DNA of 56,432 nucleotides from Cudoniella acicularis (lineage: Eukaryota; Ascomycota; Leotiomycetes; Helotiales; Helotiaceae). The translations under genes and the position numbers were made by a program. The DNA lies in NCBI GenBank assembly GCA_013054445.1, contig JAAMPI010000173.1:1-56432 (forward strand), read 5' to 3'. The stretch's first letter is position 1. The number at the start of each line of letters is the position of its first letter. Of the stretch, positions 12,490 to 25,500 are shown one piece after another. Below the pieces are notes generated by a model. The model was not told the DNA's origin, searched no databases, and was given only the letters and a program-made list of their open reading frames with translations.

Positions 12490-15441
12490 AATAAAGTTTG
12501 TTCTTAATTAGGGGGTCGATCTAAAGTATATATATAAATGCTGGCTGACACATCCTCTATAGGTATACGGGCTTTACTATAGCTATTTTACTAAGTATTC
12601 TTATACCCTAGCTTAGCTTTAAACGACGACCCTACATGATTGGCAAAACTAGCGCTAGTATACCCTACCCGTATAAAGACTTCCCCTATACTTCTAACTT
12701 CCCCGGCTAGGCTAATAAAGAACTATAAAACGAATAGGAAAATAGATATATAGGATCAAAATATCGACTAAAACACGTGGGATAGTTTACGGAGATAGCT
12801 TATTAGGTAGAACGCTATAAATGTTGATATAGAAAATATTCTTAGAGAGCCTACCTAAGTATAAAGTACTATTCTATTGCTCGTTTATAAGCCCTCTTGT
12901 TTAAATATATATATTTGCCCTAGAATCTTAAGTTTTTTACTGTCTAGCCTATAATCAAATTCTAGTATTCCTACCCTTATCTTTCTATAGAGCTAGACTA
13001 CTCGGGAAGACGAGTTTAGCTAGTTATAATATAGTATCAAGTAGTGAAATTTGCCTTTACAAACTTTAACCGACTACGAATTCGGGGACTATATAAGATC
13101 AAAAGCTAGGGGGCGGTTACTAGGAGAAGACTCTTTTAAAATGTCAGTCAGAGTTCTAATATAATAAAGGGTTTATATACCAAGCCACTCAGAAGACTCA
13201 ATGCTCTAGCGAAGGTAAGATTTTAAAACATGATAGTAGTGATTAGAGTAAAAGTATCACCTAGTATTGCCCGACCTAGATATGTGATTAGAAACTATAA
13301 TAATTGCTAAAGTTAGTAGTAGGGCTTATAGAATGATTGAGCAGCAAGGGCGGAGCTTATATACTGATGATATGTGTCGGTTAGATAACCAATAGTTGTT
13401 AGGTAAATACTATAAATGCCTATTGTCATATATCCTATAGCTATAGCAGGAATGATCTAAGAGATTTGCTTAAATTAGGTCTACCCTAGCCAGATCAATC
13501 TAATAGGCAGTAAGAGGCTCTCGACATAGCTAAAATAGAGGCTGGTTTTAGGTATCCTGCTTTGTTCTACCTATTAGCTAGACTACTTAAATAGTAAGCC
13601 TCTAAAGATAGATATTAAGGTTAAGATAATAGATCTAATATATATCGCCGAGAAAACGGCGCTAGACTGCTAGTGTGTGAAGTGATAAGAAGCGGTAAAT
13701 ATAAGACGAATTAAGCCAAAGGCCAGGTAGAGAATAGACCAGGCAAAGGAAACCTAGAGGGAGAAGAGGATAATAGTTAGCTTAGTAAAGAGAAGACCTA
13801 GTTAAAATATTAGAGATACTATAACAGAATATATAACATTTAGCTCTAGCCCTTTAGTGATCTAGACGGGCTTTTAATCCTCCGCTTACTTGTAATCGCT
13901 CGCCCTCTATTCCCGAACTACTGATGTTGCGGTTGTGCTAATCCGGGACTTAAGAGCGGTAAAGCGTAGGCGCCTAGAATAGGCACGGCATCGTAGGTCT
14001 GCTCGCCGGGTGCGGCGGATACGTGCTCTATCCTTCTCTCGATAGGTAGAGAAGGTGCTCTCTCGAAGCTGTTTAGAGCGACCTTGGGTATAGCGGATTA
14101 GATCTTGATAGGAGGAGGTTAGAGGGCAAACGACTTAGTGTTAAGAGCCGAGTTTGATTTGGCTTTGACGAACTAGGCGCTAGCGAATCCTTCTTCGGCG
14201 TCTGGGCCGTTGTTATAGACGGAAGGAGGGAAGCGTAGGGACTTGGCATGTGTAGAGTAGGATAGAGACATAGGATCGAAGCCGGGTAGGTTCGGTACGG
14301 ATTGAGAGCGGAGTTAGGCGAGGTAGAGGTCAGAACGGGCGCGGTCTCGGACATCTATAGACTTGCGTAGGCGTTGCTTAGAGTAGTATCTATAGAACAC
14401 TATGCTATACAGGATGACCGTGATATATTCTAGGACAATTTCGATAAGGTAGCAAACTAAGGACCAATTCTATAACGTTTGTTAGTTAGGTTCGGAGGGT
14501 GTTTAAGGGATAGCTTACCTATATTTTATAAACTAGTATATAATCTACTTCTTCTTAGAACAGGTCTCTTCTATTATTATCAAAGTATGACTAGCCCTAT
14601 ATGTCCTTACCGTGGCCAGAATTCTTAGACTGTTAAAGAATAGTAGCCGTAATAGTCTATATAACGATACTAAAAATAAAGAATCCTATCGCGAAGAGCG
14701 TAGAATAGACAGTAACCTTCTCTGCCTTCCTATGACCCCCTCTCTAGTAATTCTAGAAAATTAACAAACAAAATACTAATAAGATATATATAATTATCAA
14801 GACAGTGATTTATAGCCATGTCTTCTACCCTTAAGCCTAAGGTAGGAAGTTGTTTCGTAACGCTAAATGTTTCGTTATATTAAAGATCGTAAAGGTCATT
14901 AAAAGTATAGTAAGAACGATAAGGCTATAGCTGAAATTTATATCTCGTAGAACAAACTTCGCTACCCGGACTCTAGTTTTGATTTTCTATGATATTATTA
15001 GCTACTTCTATAAAGTATGGCTAGTGTCTATACTTGCTAAATCTTTAGCTTGTTCCTTCTTAGTCCCCTGTTCATACTTCTCTAATAGTTGTTCTTCCCG
15101 GAACGTCGGGCTTAGTGGGTTGTCTATTTTCCGCTCGGGTATACCTAGTACTCTTATAGTACTCTTTAATAGAGCGGCGAAGCCAATATCTGACGGCTAT
15201 GCTTGCGCTATATAGGATTGTGTCTTCTGAGAAGGAGGGTCCGCGAAAGGAGATCGGTGGTCCTTGTTGGCCTTATTAGGAGAGCATATAGAGGTTGCCT
15301 CTACGAACCTTAGAATATAGGGAACTTTAATTGAAGTTTCTAAGGACGAGGTCGAGTCTTTTCGTTCTCTAGTCAAAGGCGTAGGGCGTTTCTTTTCGTT
15401 GTTTGCTATATAACTTGTTAGCTTACTCTATAGTCTACTTT
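12490..15441. other. RIP-mutated DNA, no gene assigned; GC-richer patch at 13.86-14.37 kb
   Basis: 13850-14370 is richer in G and C. It has a plus frame with an Arg-rich segment (KRRRLE..RHRRSARRVRRIR) and an overlapping Ser/Pro-rich minus ORF (14073-14354). Neither shows a domain, and the minus ORF is probably the antisense of the Arg-rich frame. 12500-13850 and 14400-15440 show no supported gene. Confidence 0.35.
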
Positions 15442-15762
15442 ATGCCTGACGACCTACTAGACATTGTGCTATAGGCAAGACAGATACGATAGAAGGAAGG
15501 ACAGGACTAGAAGTCTACTAGTAGGTTTAAGGACGACGATAAGTCGGCGATAGAAATATAAAGGCTTAAAATCAAAGACGAGGAAAGGCAAAATTATAGA
15601 TAGAGACTAGCTATCGAAGAGAAATAAGATAAGTCCTCGACAAGTAGGAAGGTCAGCGGTTTTATAGAAGCGCCCGGCCTAAAAATAGTAGCTAATTTGA
15701 GACGTTGTTTAAGGCTCTTGTCTAAAATTAGTAAAGAAGCGGGAGGCGGCGAGGACTGCTAA
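15442..15762 (+). pseudogene. Small charged hypothetical protein, RIP-broken
   Basis: ATG at 15442 opens a 107-codon frame ending TAA at 15760-15762. Internal stops are all TAG/TAA at positions that fit Gln (or Trp): after DIVL, ARQIR, EGQD, AIEI, QNYR and IEEK. The product would be highly charged (K, E, D, R) with a helical central part. It resembles in style the other small charged coiled-coil relics of this window (20.1, 49.7, 50.2 kb). Function unknown. Confidence 0.45.
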
Positions 15763-16159
15763 TGATCAATTTCAGGTCCCGTAATCACGGCACTCGTCTA
15801 TAAAGCGCTAGGACCAATTTGAGCTCCCTATCGCCACGTGAGCTACGTACGGGGCTTGCGAGTTTGATATTACTTTATAAGCTAAGATCACCTGCTAGTA
15901 TAGATTGTCCCCCGTTAGAGGACGGGATAGGGAATGAGATTGAGACCTAGAATGTGTTTCACTTTGATCAGAAGAAAGCTATATTAGCGGCATCCCGTGC
16001 CTTCCGCGCTATAGTTGTGCTAAGATACTACTATAATATAAGGTAATAAAAGGAAATTTTTAAATATTCTAAAGAGAGTATAAGAAGTATAAAACTAAGC
16101 CCTGTTCTATTCTGCCTATCAATTTGCTAAGGTTGACCTTCGCTAGTTCTATAGATACT

Positions 16160-17150
16160 ATATTCTCTATTTGCTATCTACGCCGACCGTTTTGATCGTG
16201 CCCGTATTCAGGAGCACGCCTTCTATCACGATTACTTTATTAGAGACGATCTCCTCGACCTCTTTATATAAAATCCTTAAGACTATAGCTCTAGGTATCT
16301 TATTGTTGTCCTTAAAACCGAAGATCTGATCAATTTGATCAACTTCATGATATAGCCCTAATTCTATATAACACTCGATATAAAGAGTCAATAGCCTTAT
16401 TAATAGTCCGTGGTCTATAAACAGCCTATACTTGTATTTGACTCTAGTAAGAAGAGCGCTAAGAGATCCGTAAAGTCCTCTTCCTATAACCTTCCCTTGC
16501 TAGTCTCTCTCGCCGTCTTTAATGTTATCGCACTTAATATAAGCGACCTTAAACTTCGCCTTAGTTTCCGGACATAGTAAGGAGGGGTAGGGTGGCCAAA
16601 CTTTTACGCTCTCGTATGTCTTTACTATTATCGCTAGGTCGAACTTTACTTATAGGAAAACCCCTAGCCGAATAAACCGAATACTAGAAAGTAGACGTAA
16701 AGGCACAGCCAAAAGGTAATAGGCCACTTTCACGGTAGTGCGTACGCTCTTTATAAATCCGTAGGCTAAGCTCCGGCATTTCTATATCTCTAAGTTCCTA
16801 TATTCTTCTTTTATTAATGATGTTTAAGACCAGATTACTCTATAGTGGCTGGCATCTTAGCGCTAATGTTGATACGCTCTATTTAGGATTTCCTGTTATA
16901 TATCTTGTTATAAACGCGTGGTAACTTTCTATTAAGGAAGCCGGTATTATTAAAGAGAGTTTCTCTAGCTTTAGAAATTAGTATAGAAGGCGGACAATCT
17001 ATTCCTTATCTTCCCACTTCACTACTACTCGTATAGTAGCCTTAAATAGTTCAAATAGGGAAGGATCAGGCCTAGTACTAGGAGCGAGCGTGTCGTAAGC
17101 AGCGTTAAAGTATTCTACGATTTTTCCGTTATATAAGAGTAGCTAGACTA
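16160..17150 (-). pseudogene. Unrecognised RIP relic with two traceable frames
   Basis: A minus frame from about 17080 to 16570 reads through Gln/Trp-type stops with conserved-looking stretches (LFELFKATIRVVVKWEDKE, LRDIEMPELSLRIYKERTHY). After a frame change, a second stretch covers 16560-16160, including the 74-codon open part at 16391-16167. The frame change could be an intron. I do not recognise a family. Confidence 0.4.
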
Positions 17151-20018
17151 TTCTTAGGACTTTAAATCGAGATTCTCGATAAACGAGGAAGTTAGGTAGA
17201 AGTTATGAATCGGCTCTAAAGGAAAAGTCTTAACCGTTGTGCCTAATAGCGACCTGACGTAGATATAGGTAATAGACGTACTCCTAGATCCTTAAACGTA
17301 TTTCTATAGGCAGTAAAGGAAAAAGAGGGAATAGTAATGTTAAAGGTATTACGGATATTATTATATGATTTGCCTTAGTCAAATTAGTGTTATAAATATA
17401 ATAGAAATTCGGATTAAAAGGTAGCGTTAGGCTTACAAATTTAAGCCACAAAACCTATATATAGAGGGGGCTAGAACGGCACCCCTTAGAAATAGAGAAT
17501 CCTAGAATAATCCTTTCTAAAAATAGCCCTAGATCTAAAAACGGCTTATACCGAGTTAGAGTATATGTTCTTAATTATCATTACCTTTATAACTTGGTAG
17601 GCGAGTTTGAGTCTCCTTAGTATCTATATTCTTTATATATAGGAATAAAACATCGATCCTACGAGATTCCCGGACTATTTATACTATCTGATAAAAAGAT
17701 TTAAAAGTCGTGGGTTAGGTAATATGCCTAAGACTTAAACAGTTATAGACAAGAGTTACTAAATATCAAGTATAAATTAAACAATATATTAAATGATTAT
17801 TCGGTCATTCTAGCTCTAATAATCGGGAGACACTTCCTAGAATCATTTCGAAGTCTAGCTTGGCTAGTTTAATAACACGTATATCTAGCCGTAGTAAGAG
17901 GTTAGGCTAGACTTACCGGAAATAAATAGAGCCGAAATATAACACCTAATATTATACGCAGATGACTACTCTTTCCTTAATTTATTAATGTAATTTATAC
18001 TAAAAACTAGGCTATAATCTAATCTAAACTAGTAGGGCACCTCTTATAATATCCTAAAGCACTTACTAAAGCTCCGTCCTTACCTAAAAGTACTTCTAAG
18101 TCCGATTCCGCTTAGCCAGCGCTCTATTACGAGTTGTCTTTATCTTCTCTAAAATCTAGTAGTTATAAACCAAATATAGTATAGTCATATTTCCGGTATA
18201 TAAACTAATCACGATAATCGTAATCTTGGTAGTGACGGACTAGTGCCTACCTTAAGCGGTATAGATGTTGATAAGGGTAGTAATAAGACCGATAAGTGAG
18301 TAGAGTAGCCCAGGTCTTTAGATTATCTAGTTAGTGCTCTGTCTTTTAGGATAATCTTAGGAAACTTATAAAAATATATTTCTAACTAGCCAAATAGTAT
18401 TATTCCGCTATTTATACTATAACTAGCTTGTCCTAACTGTTCTAAAAAGGCAGCAGGCTCCTGCGATCGCTAGAAGCCCCTTCTTAAGCGTATATTAAAT
18501 AATCCTTCTACTAGTACTACTTGCGAGAGTCTACGAAGTTTTAAGAGAAGTAAAAGTCCTAGGAAATACGACATACCCCGCTAGTATAAGCCATAAGAAA
18601 AATGCGGCACGGATGTTGTCCTAGGTTAGTGCTTGGTTCGCCTGGGTAGACTTAGCCATATAGGGAGTCTCCGTCGTAGATACTGCCTGAGGATCATGCT
18701 CTACTTCTTCCTTAAACTTCTTAAAGGATCTAGGTATTATTCTTATTAGATCAATAGAGGTGGTATTAGGTAAGGCGCTTATTATAGTTGTTAACGATCT
18801 ATCAAGTGTCGAACACGCCTTTTAATACCTCTACTAACGCTATTTCAGGAAGGGGCCGGTTTGAGTCCCTATATTATTACGTACAAATGCCGACTGGTTT
18901 CGTAGAGCCCTATAAGCTAGAAAGTGGCCTAGTGGTTTACCTGTTATATAAATCAGAGAGAGAGTAAGTCTAATTCCTAAATATAGAACTATTATATTCG
19001 CGCGCTAATATATCGATTTTTATATAGAAAAAGCTTATACGCCTTTAATTAGTAGAGTAGCGGTAGGATATCGAGAGCTAGTACTACTAGCTTTTCTTAT
19101 TATAATAGATATAAACGCCTATATAAACGTCCTTAAAGCTTTAACAGTCTCGTGTTTTTTCCTCTCGAGGTTTACCTCTATCCCCCTATGATTATACCTC
19201 TCGTCGCTACTATTTACCCTACCGGACAATTCTATGTTCTCTTATACCGTAAGCTCCCCTAAGAAAAAATCTCTTAACCTGACCAGACCCTCGCCCCTTT
19301 CTATTTCCTTATAAAAGCGGGGCCTAGCTTTTTCTCTTTAAAGGGATCGAATTATAAGCTTTGCCTTTTAGTCTTCCTTTCCTAGACGGATTCTCTCTTT
19401 AGTTATCTTTATTATAAAAAGTTGTCTACGAGATCTAGGGGAAGTGATCCCGAATACGTGTTCGGGTATTTAGATTCTCGCTAGTGCTATAGTAACGATT
19501 CTAAGAAGTTTTTATGGTCTAAGGGTAAGGCATGTTAACTAGAGACTCTATTTGGCATTTAAGTCTCTTGTACTAGAAGCCGTGCTATTAGTTCTACAAA
19601 CATGATCTTCTACGGGTCGGCCCGGAAATCATAACATAAAATTATTAGAGATAGTATAACACTAACTTCCCTTATTAGCTAGACATATGATCTCACCTAA
19701 GAGGGTATAAAGACAAGGGTATAGAGACAGGGTGTAGAGACAGGGTACGGAGACAGAGAATAGCTATTATAAGGCGCAAACCTTATAGTAGCGCTTATAA
19801 ATATTACTTGACTAGGGATTGACTACGTAGGTTTAGAGAGGCCGGTTCTAGCTCCGAAGCCTAAACTTAGAATCGGCAATCGCTAATACTCCGTCACAAC
19901 TTTTTTGCCTTAGACTATGTCTAAGCGATTCTAATATAGGCCTCTATCCTACCTATATTGCTTAATAATATTAAGAACTCAGCCTCGGGCCGTATATTGT
20001 CTATACTTATTCAACTCA
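17150..20018. other. RIP-mutated DNA, no gene assigned
   Basis: About 2.9 kb of TA-rich sequence in which I found no frame good enough to call. It includes the 13-bp minisatellite locus at 19701-19757 (separate entry). Confidence 0.4.
19701..19757. repeat. 13-bp minisatellite (GGGTATAGAGACA type), locus 1
   Basis: About four imperfect copies of a G-rich 13-mer, agGGTATAGAGACa. The same unit, directly or as its complement, recurs at 27684-27770, 30783-30848 and 53457-53575. Confidence 0.8.
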
Positions 20019-20100
20019 ATTGTCTTTAAACACTATGTCGGAAGTTACGGGGCCACGAAAATTTCACGGTCTACTATAACTTAAATTGTCTCTAAACTAT

Positions 20101-20475
20101 ATGTCCGAATCTACGGAGTCATAAAACCATCACCCGCGTACTAATCTTCCTCTATCCGTAAAGATCAAAGTCAATACGAGTAGAGGGTTAAAGGGTTCGA
20201 CGACAGCTTTAAGAGTAAAGCCCTATACTCGAAAGAAGTTTAATAACCTCGAGGATAGGTTTAAAGAAAAGAAGGAATTGTACCTCTAGAAGCGGGCTAA
20301 GCTACGATAGCAAGTGGAGGAACAAACGGGAGAGAACCTTAAGCTCTTAGAGGAGCTAGATGTTAAAGAATATATGTTAGAGATCTAATCAGTGATATTA
20401 GGAAAGCTTGCTACTGATAAGAATCACCTTAAGGGCTTGGTAGAAGGCCCCTAGAAAAGGGGTTATAAATTTTGA
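20101..20475 (+). pseudogene. Small coiled-coil hypothetical protein, RIP-broken
   Basis: ATG at 20101 opens 125 codons ending in TGA at 20473-20475. In-frame TAA/TAG codons at about residues 8, 63, 70, 101 and 118 all fit Gln. The middle is strongly helical and charged (KKFNNLEDRFKEKKELYL, then KRAKLR, QVEEQTGENLKLLEELD). The 5' region including the ATG is a direct duplication: 20019 and 20085 begin near-identical segments 66 bp apart, both ending in an ATG-TCG/TCC context, so two possible starts exist. Function unknown. Confidence 0.5.
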
Positions 20476-20689
20476 TAAGCGGGTAAAAGAGGTAGCTAAG
20501 GCTTTGACTATATTAAGATATTAAATATAAAATGTTTCATGTTTTTAAGGCATAAGGAGTGCCGCCGTAGAGGTCTAGAGAATAGGAAGGACAAAACTGG
20601 CTAGTTCCGGAAGGCAGAGATAAAGTGCCGGGAGAGAGCCTCCTTAAGAGCCTCTTTAAGCACCACTAAAGCACTTTTCAATAGTAAGA

Positions 20690-23600
20690 CTGTCCCCCTC
20701 GCAGTCATAAGGGCGGACACCACTGTTCTTCATGTGAAAGCCTACCCTTGCCCTTATTGCCTCGTAGGTAACATTCTCTTTAATAATATTCTAATCAGCG
20801 CCTTCTAAAATTAAAATTCGAAAAGGTTTACCGTCACGGTCTTTACTCTCCTCGGCGGTAAGACTGAGCTGAGGTTCCTTATAAAGCAGCTCCTCGTTAG
20901 ATTCTTCGAAATTTTCTTCGAAATTTTCTAATTAGCGAATTACTTTCCTAGTATTCTAGTTCGGGATCACGAGCGCCGTATCGAGCCTCTAGGCACGGGC
21001 TTCCTTAAGGATAGCTATAGGAGCAGTTAGCTTGAGTCGTCGTCGTTTGCTTTGATTGCTCGGAAGGGCAACTGTTTAAGCCTCGGAGGACATATCTAAA
21101 GCATTGACTATAGAGACGGCGTCGGTAGAATCGACTTCACAGACACGGAAACGATCTTTTCCGGCATAAGAGAGTACCGTAAACCGCGGCCTTGATTTTG
21201 ATTTTGATTTTGATTTTGTCTGGTGACTATAGATAATATACGAAGCATCCTGTATAGAGATAAATCTAATTCTACCTTAGATTTCTTGGATTTCCTACCA
21301 CGGCTCTGAGTATAGAAGCGGCGATATCGACTAGATGATTACGGAATAGCTGTTTTCTATGTGTAGTGGAATTTGCTAGACGATCTCTATGTCTTCGTCT
21401 TCCGTGAGAGGGTTGTTTGAGTCTCGTCTTCGTCTCTCGCGTTATGCCGAGGTTAAGCGGTCTCTTCGTCGATCGGAGCGGTGCGACGGCCTGGTGAGGC
21501 TTTCAGACCGGCCCCTCGGGACAATCTTACGGCGTCCGTTCAGGCTTACACCGGTACGCGCTTTCCCCGGGGGGCCCTATTAGACCATTTCCATGTCTTC
21601 TACTGATAGCTAAGCAGCGGGAAGCGCAGAGGGAGTCACCATGTCTTCTATTACATCTCTTAATAAGACAGTAGCAGCCTCGGCGCTTTCTACTTCTACA
21701 GGTAGACTTGGTAAAAGTAGTTGTTGTGTAGCCCCTAGGAAGATAGTATCTCTCTAGGCGATATTGTGTAATCTTGGGTCAATATTGGTGCGCGCATTCT
21801 CTATAAGCGGCCCCGCTAAAGGGAGAGGCAATCCGATAGTTTCGTTATCCCCCGCTGACATGTCTTCCGATAAGACAATAGCCTAGGTACTTTCTATAGA
21901 TGGTCCTGCTAGGAGTAATTGTTGCGTAGCCCTTAGGACGATAGTATCTCCGCTACGGGGCCTGGTCAAGTTCCGTCTGCGTTGTCTTTCGGTCGAGTTT
22001 AAGCGCTCTCTATAGCGATGAGTGGTAGGGCTGGCAGAGCGGCCCCTCCGGGTGAACCTGCTTGTACCAGATGTGGTGACAGCGCCGTATGAGTTTTCCA
22101 CCGGTCCTAGTAGGACTGGTGGCAGGGTAACCTCAGGTTACGAAGGTTGCTAGTTCGTAGGTGGTCCTTCTATATCGTCGACGTCTTATATTCTTTCCTC
22201 TTCTTCTCGACCTCCGACATAGTTGTCGCGCGGCAGACGAAAGAAGTTCGGTTGGTCTAAGTCGTCCTTAGCGGTACTAAAGAAGCTATAAAAGAAGTCT
22301 CGTATAATAGCAAATAATATAAGGTACCGCTTGGGTATAGTGTTATATAAAGTTGAATATATATAGTTAAAGAAAAGGCAGCCTTCGTCTGCTTAGAGAG
22401 CACTGTCGTGTGGTCGGCCATATCTATATAAGATATCTAGTCTACTATATTTGTCTGAGATATCCGGTCTGCTATCTTCGCGATCTAAGGTCAACTCGGG
22501 GGCGGCTGTCATCATTTCTCTACACTCGAGGTCACCGATGATTTGATATATAAGTTATACCTTTCGTCGCCTTACTTCTTGTTCTATTAAAGGCCGAATT
22601 CTTCGCACGCAGTCTTCGATCTCACTACTGTCTACTACCTTACGATCACGGTATAGTTTACGTATACGTCTATATCTATTTCTAAGGGCTAGTGCGGAAA
22701 GCTCAATCCACTATTAAGGCTATAGCCCTAGTTTCCGTATGACGCGCTTACTAATGTCTTTCCGAGGTGCTTGCCCGTCTATTTCGGGAAAAGTGCCGTA
22801 GGGCGAGGAGCTAGAGTATACGATATACTACCTAGGAGGCATATAAACTAGAGAATGTTCGATCATCAAAAGTAGACTTAGTGGTTTAGATTTTGACATT
22901 CGGCTGACCGTTATATAGGGCATTAAAATACTACGAGAGAGAGCCCTTACTTTTGCCTGGTAGAACCTTCTTTAATATCCTTATATAAGGTTCGAGATAC
23001 TTCGTATCTTCTAGGAATGTGTATATTGTTATAATAACGTACTTTATCGAACAGATGCGCTTAAGTATCTACGAGCGAATATTATCGTCTTAGATTATAA
23101 GAAAAAGCTCTCGTGATAGTATTCGTATCTAAACGAACGCACGATCCTCGAGGGATAAGCCAGGGTAGAGGCCCTAGAGAAGAAAAGCCGTATTAGTATC
23201 AATCAGAAACCAGTCGTTTTTATTCTTACCGATAATATAGACTATCGTCGCCTTAACTCGACGTAAGTAGCGTGTCATTTCCTACGCTCTATTAGTAGGG
23301 GCGAAAGGTATTAGGGAATACTAAATACCTCGGGGCAGTATAGATTCGAGAGCCGTAAGAAAGTCTCTATTAGTATAGCTAGCTATAGTCTAGCGAACGG
23401 GATCAGCGCGTCTAGGCTATCCTAGAACTGCTCTAACAGGGCCTCTAGGCGCTTTATATAGTCCTACTTGCTATCTAAAAGCCGGGCGAGGAATTTCTCT
23501 CTTCGCGCTATATCTCCCTATATAGTAGAGATACGGATCTGCCGGAGGACGTCCCTATCGTAGAATTTCGCGTAGCTAGGATCATGTTCGCGTAATACGT

Positions 23601-24130
23601 TCTTAACCTATAGACTAAGGTCTAGATTCGTTAGCTAGGAGTGTTTTTTAATAAAGATAGAGTCATAGACCGTTAGAATAGAGATCGGCAATCTACTACC
23701 TATAATTCCCTATAAAGAATTTACGGGCTGCTTTAATACGATGTCTTCCGTATAAGAATATAAGAGGATAGTCGGGATTAAACAGTTGAAAGTCGTTATC
23801 GACTCTTAGAGGTCTTAAGGGCAGAGCCGACCGAGGTATCAGTATAGGCACGTGATTGTCGGAATCCCGGCGCTGATAGCCAACCTCGGGACTCTAAAAG
23901 ATGCCTAACAACCTAGTGACATTCTTCTCGTCACGCTGTCGCGGGTTATTAGGAAGCTCCTTATATCGAAGCTTATTAAGTAGGATTTTTATCGAGCCGA
24001 CGAATACCCGGCTTTTTCTCCCGAAAAATTTATAAATCTGTCGCTAAAAGGCCTTCTATAATAAAGTAAATCTATCTAACGCCTAAGAGGAAACTCTTTA
24101 TTAAAACATTTCCCGGTAGTTCCTTCTTCT
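20690..24130 (-). pseudogene. DUF3723-family gene, RIP relic
   Basis: On the minus strand a long frame runs through only TAA/TAG stops. Upstream (23600-22850) are elements I associate with DUF3723: SIKYVIITIYTFLEDTKYLEP, ILKKVLPGKSKGSL, and later RYGRPHDSAL with a following large hydrophobic stretch. A single frame shift between 23170 and 22850 is probably an intron. From about 22800 the same frame continues through an Arg/Ser-rich tail (TRRGRSASPTTHRYRERL), a KSKSKSKS run encoded by a GATTTT microsatellite (21191-21218), and on to about 20690. Function of the family is unknown; it is recurrent Starship cargo. It is divergent from the kinase-like gene, about 200 bp away. Confidence 0.6.
21191..21218. 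repeat. GATTTT hexanucleotide microsatellite
   Basis: Four and a half copies of GATTTT inside the DUF3723 C-terminal frame, where the minus strand encodes alternating Lys-Ser. Confidence 0.85.
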
Positions 24131-24339
24131 TTATATTACCCTTATCCTTACTTAATATTCTGCCTATCTATTTTTAACTACGAGCTCGAGGGGGACCTAA
24201 ACGGGACCCTACTAGGGCGACCAAATATAGCACCTCTCCCCTAGAAGTGACTATATAATAATAACACGACGTGTTTAGGCATAATATTTCACTAGGAATT
24301 CCTTCCCGCGACACTACTTCTAGTCTATAACTAAGACCT

Positions 24340-25500
24340 TTGACCCTTCTAAACCGAACTATAGTATCTAAAAGTAGTAGACCCCTCTCGCTCTTTCCCG
24401 GCAGTAATCTAGAGGGATCAACCTCTCTTGGCGATCATATTCCCCTACTACCCCCTATTCTAGCATCACGTAAGGGAATCTATACTAGAGGTGACTCTAA
24501 GAAAGAGAGATCTATAACGCAGGTCAGTAGAAAACCGTAGCTGGCATCTTAAGGTTTGCCGAAGAACACCACTAGGCATAGTTTATAAAACACCTTATCG
24601 TCATCTTTAAGCTCTCTAGTAAAGCGGCTTTCAAGAGATAGGGCCAGCCCCTACCGGTCTAACTTAGCTTATAATAGAAATAAAGTCACCGGATCAAAAT
24701 ACCCGAGAACAGAACAGCAAACAAGGACTTCTCTACGAGTGGCCTACTACGAATTCATAGTTTTTGACTAGGCTAGATCGGCAATTATCGGATGTGATAA
24801 CACTAGGGAGCGTAACTTGGTCGCGATCAAGAGATTAAACGTCGGGATCGACAAAAGCTTAATACGTAGGATATAGCCTTTTATAAGCGACTATATAGTT
24901 AATATTAGAGAGTCGTACTTTAATAATAATGATCTAGTGATTATCTATAAGCAAATAGATATCTCGCTCCGATATGTTACTAGTATATTATAAGCCCCGT
25001 TTAAGCCCTTTCAGATCGTAGTAATCTATAAGGAGGTAAGCCAGCCCTGACCGTACTAGCCGAGCCTTTGCTTACCGAAAACAGCTAGTATTAGGACTCT
25101 TATATATATACGAGGAGCTCTCTCTATATCACGGCGAGTTGAGTTGCTATATAATCCTTCTTAACCGTGACGGAATAGTGAAAATTGGTAAGTCTGTTTC
25201 GGCTTTACGTAATTCTTACTAATATTTACTAGCTAATATTAGGAAATCTTTTACTCGGAAGAAAAATATTATAGTAGGGAGTAGACGCGACGATATCCGT
25301 AGCCTCGGCTCTGTTATAATAGAGCTAATAGAGCCTACGACGTATATACTAAGTCCTTATTCTACGGAATTATAAAGCCCGGAAAAATAGAAGGATAGCT
25401 CCGGTATTAAGGATTTTCTGAGTACTACCTAATACCAATCTTTAGAGCAATTAAAAAAACGTAAGCTTTCCTGTCCTAGACAATCGAAGATATTCGGCTA
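24340..25500 (+). pseudogene. Protein-kinase-like gene (probable pseudokinase), RIP relic
   Basis: A plus frame from about 24340 carries a Ser-rich N-terminus, then a kinase fold: VAIKRLNVG (beta-3 with the conserved Lys), QPFISDYIVNIRESYF, LVIIYKQIDISLRYVTSI (hinge), GLLYIYEELSLYHGELS (HRD position), VKIANI (DFG position) and DDIRSLGSVIIELIEP (helix F). HRD and DFG motifs are degenerate even allowing for RIP, so the ancestor was probably a pseudokinase. Two introns fit the frame: 25036-25084 and 25188-25232. Interruptions are TAG/TAA at Gln/Trp positions. The start codon is unclear (TTG at 24340). It is head-to-head with the DUF3723 relic. Confidence 0.65.

Larger units (their letters stand above)
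10030..12490. repeat. Inverted module, copy 1 (heavily RIP-mutated)
   Basis: This segment is the reverse complement of 53750-56210, aligning end to end with few indels. Differences are overwhelmingly C to T and G to A in this copy. It carries the same two convergent genes: a repeat-containing hypothetical (plus here) and a bZIP gene (minus here). Matched landmarks include the ENENSK/GSERK coding segments near 10800 and 11090, and the bZIP start codon at 12409-12411. Flanks outside these limits do not match, which gives approximate duplication borders. Confidence 0.85.
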
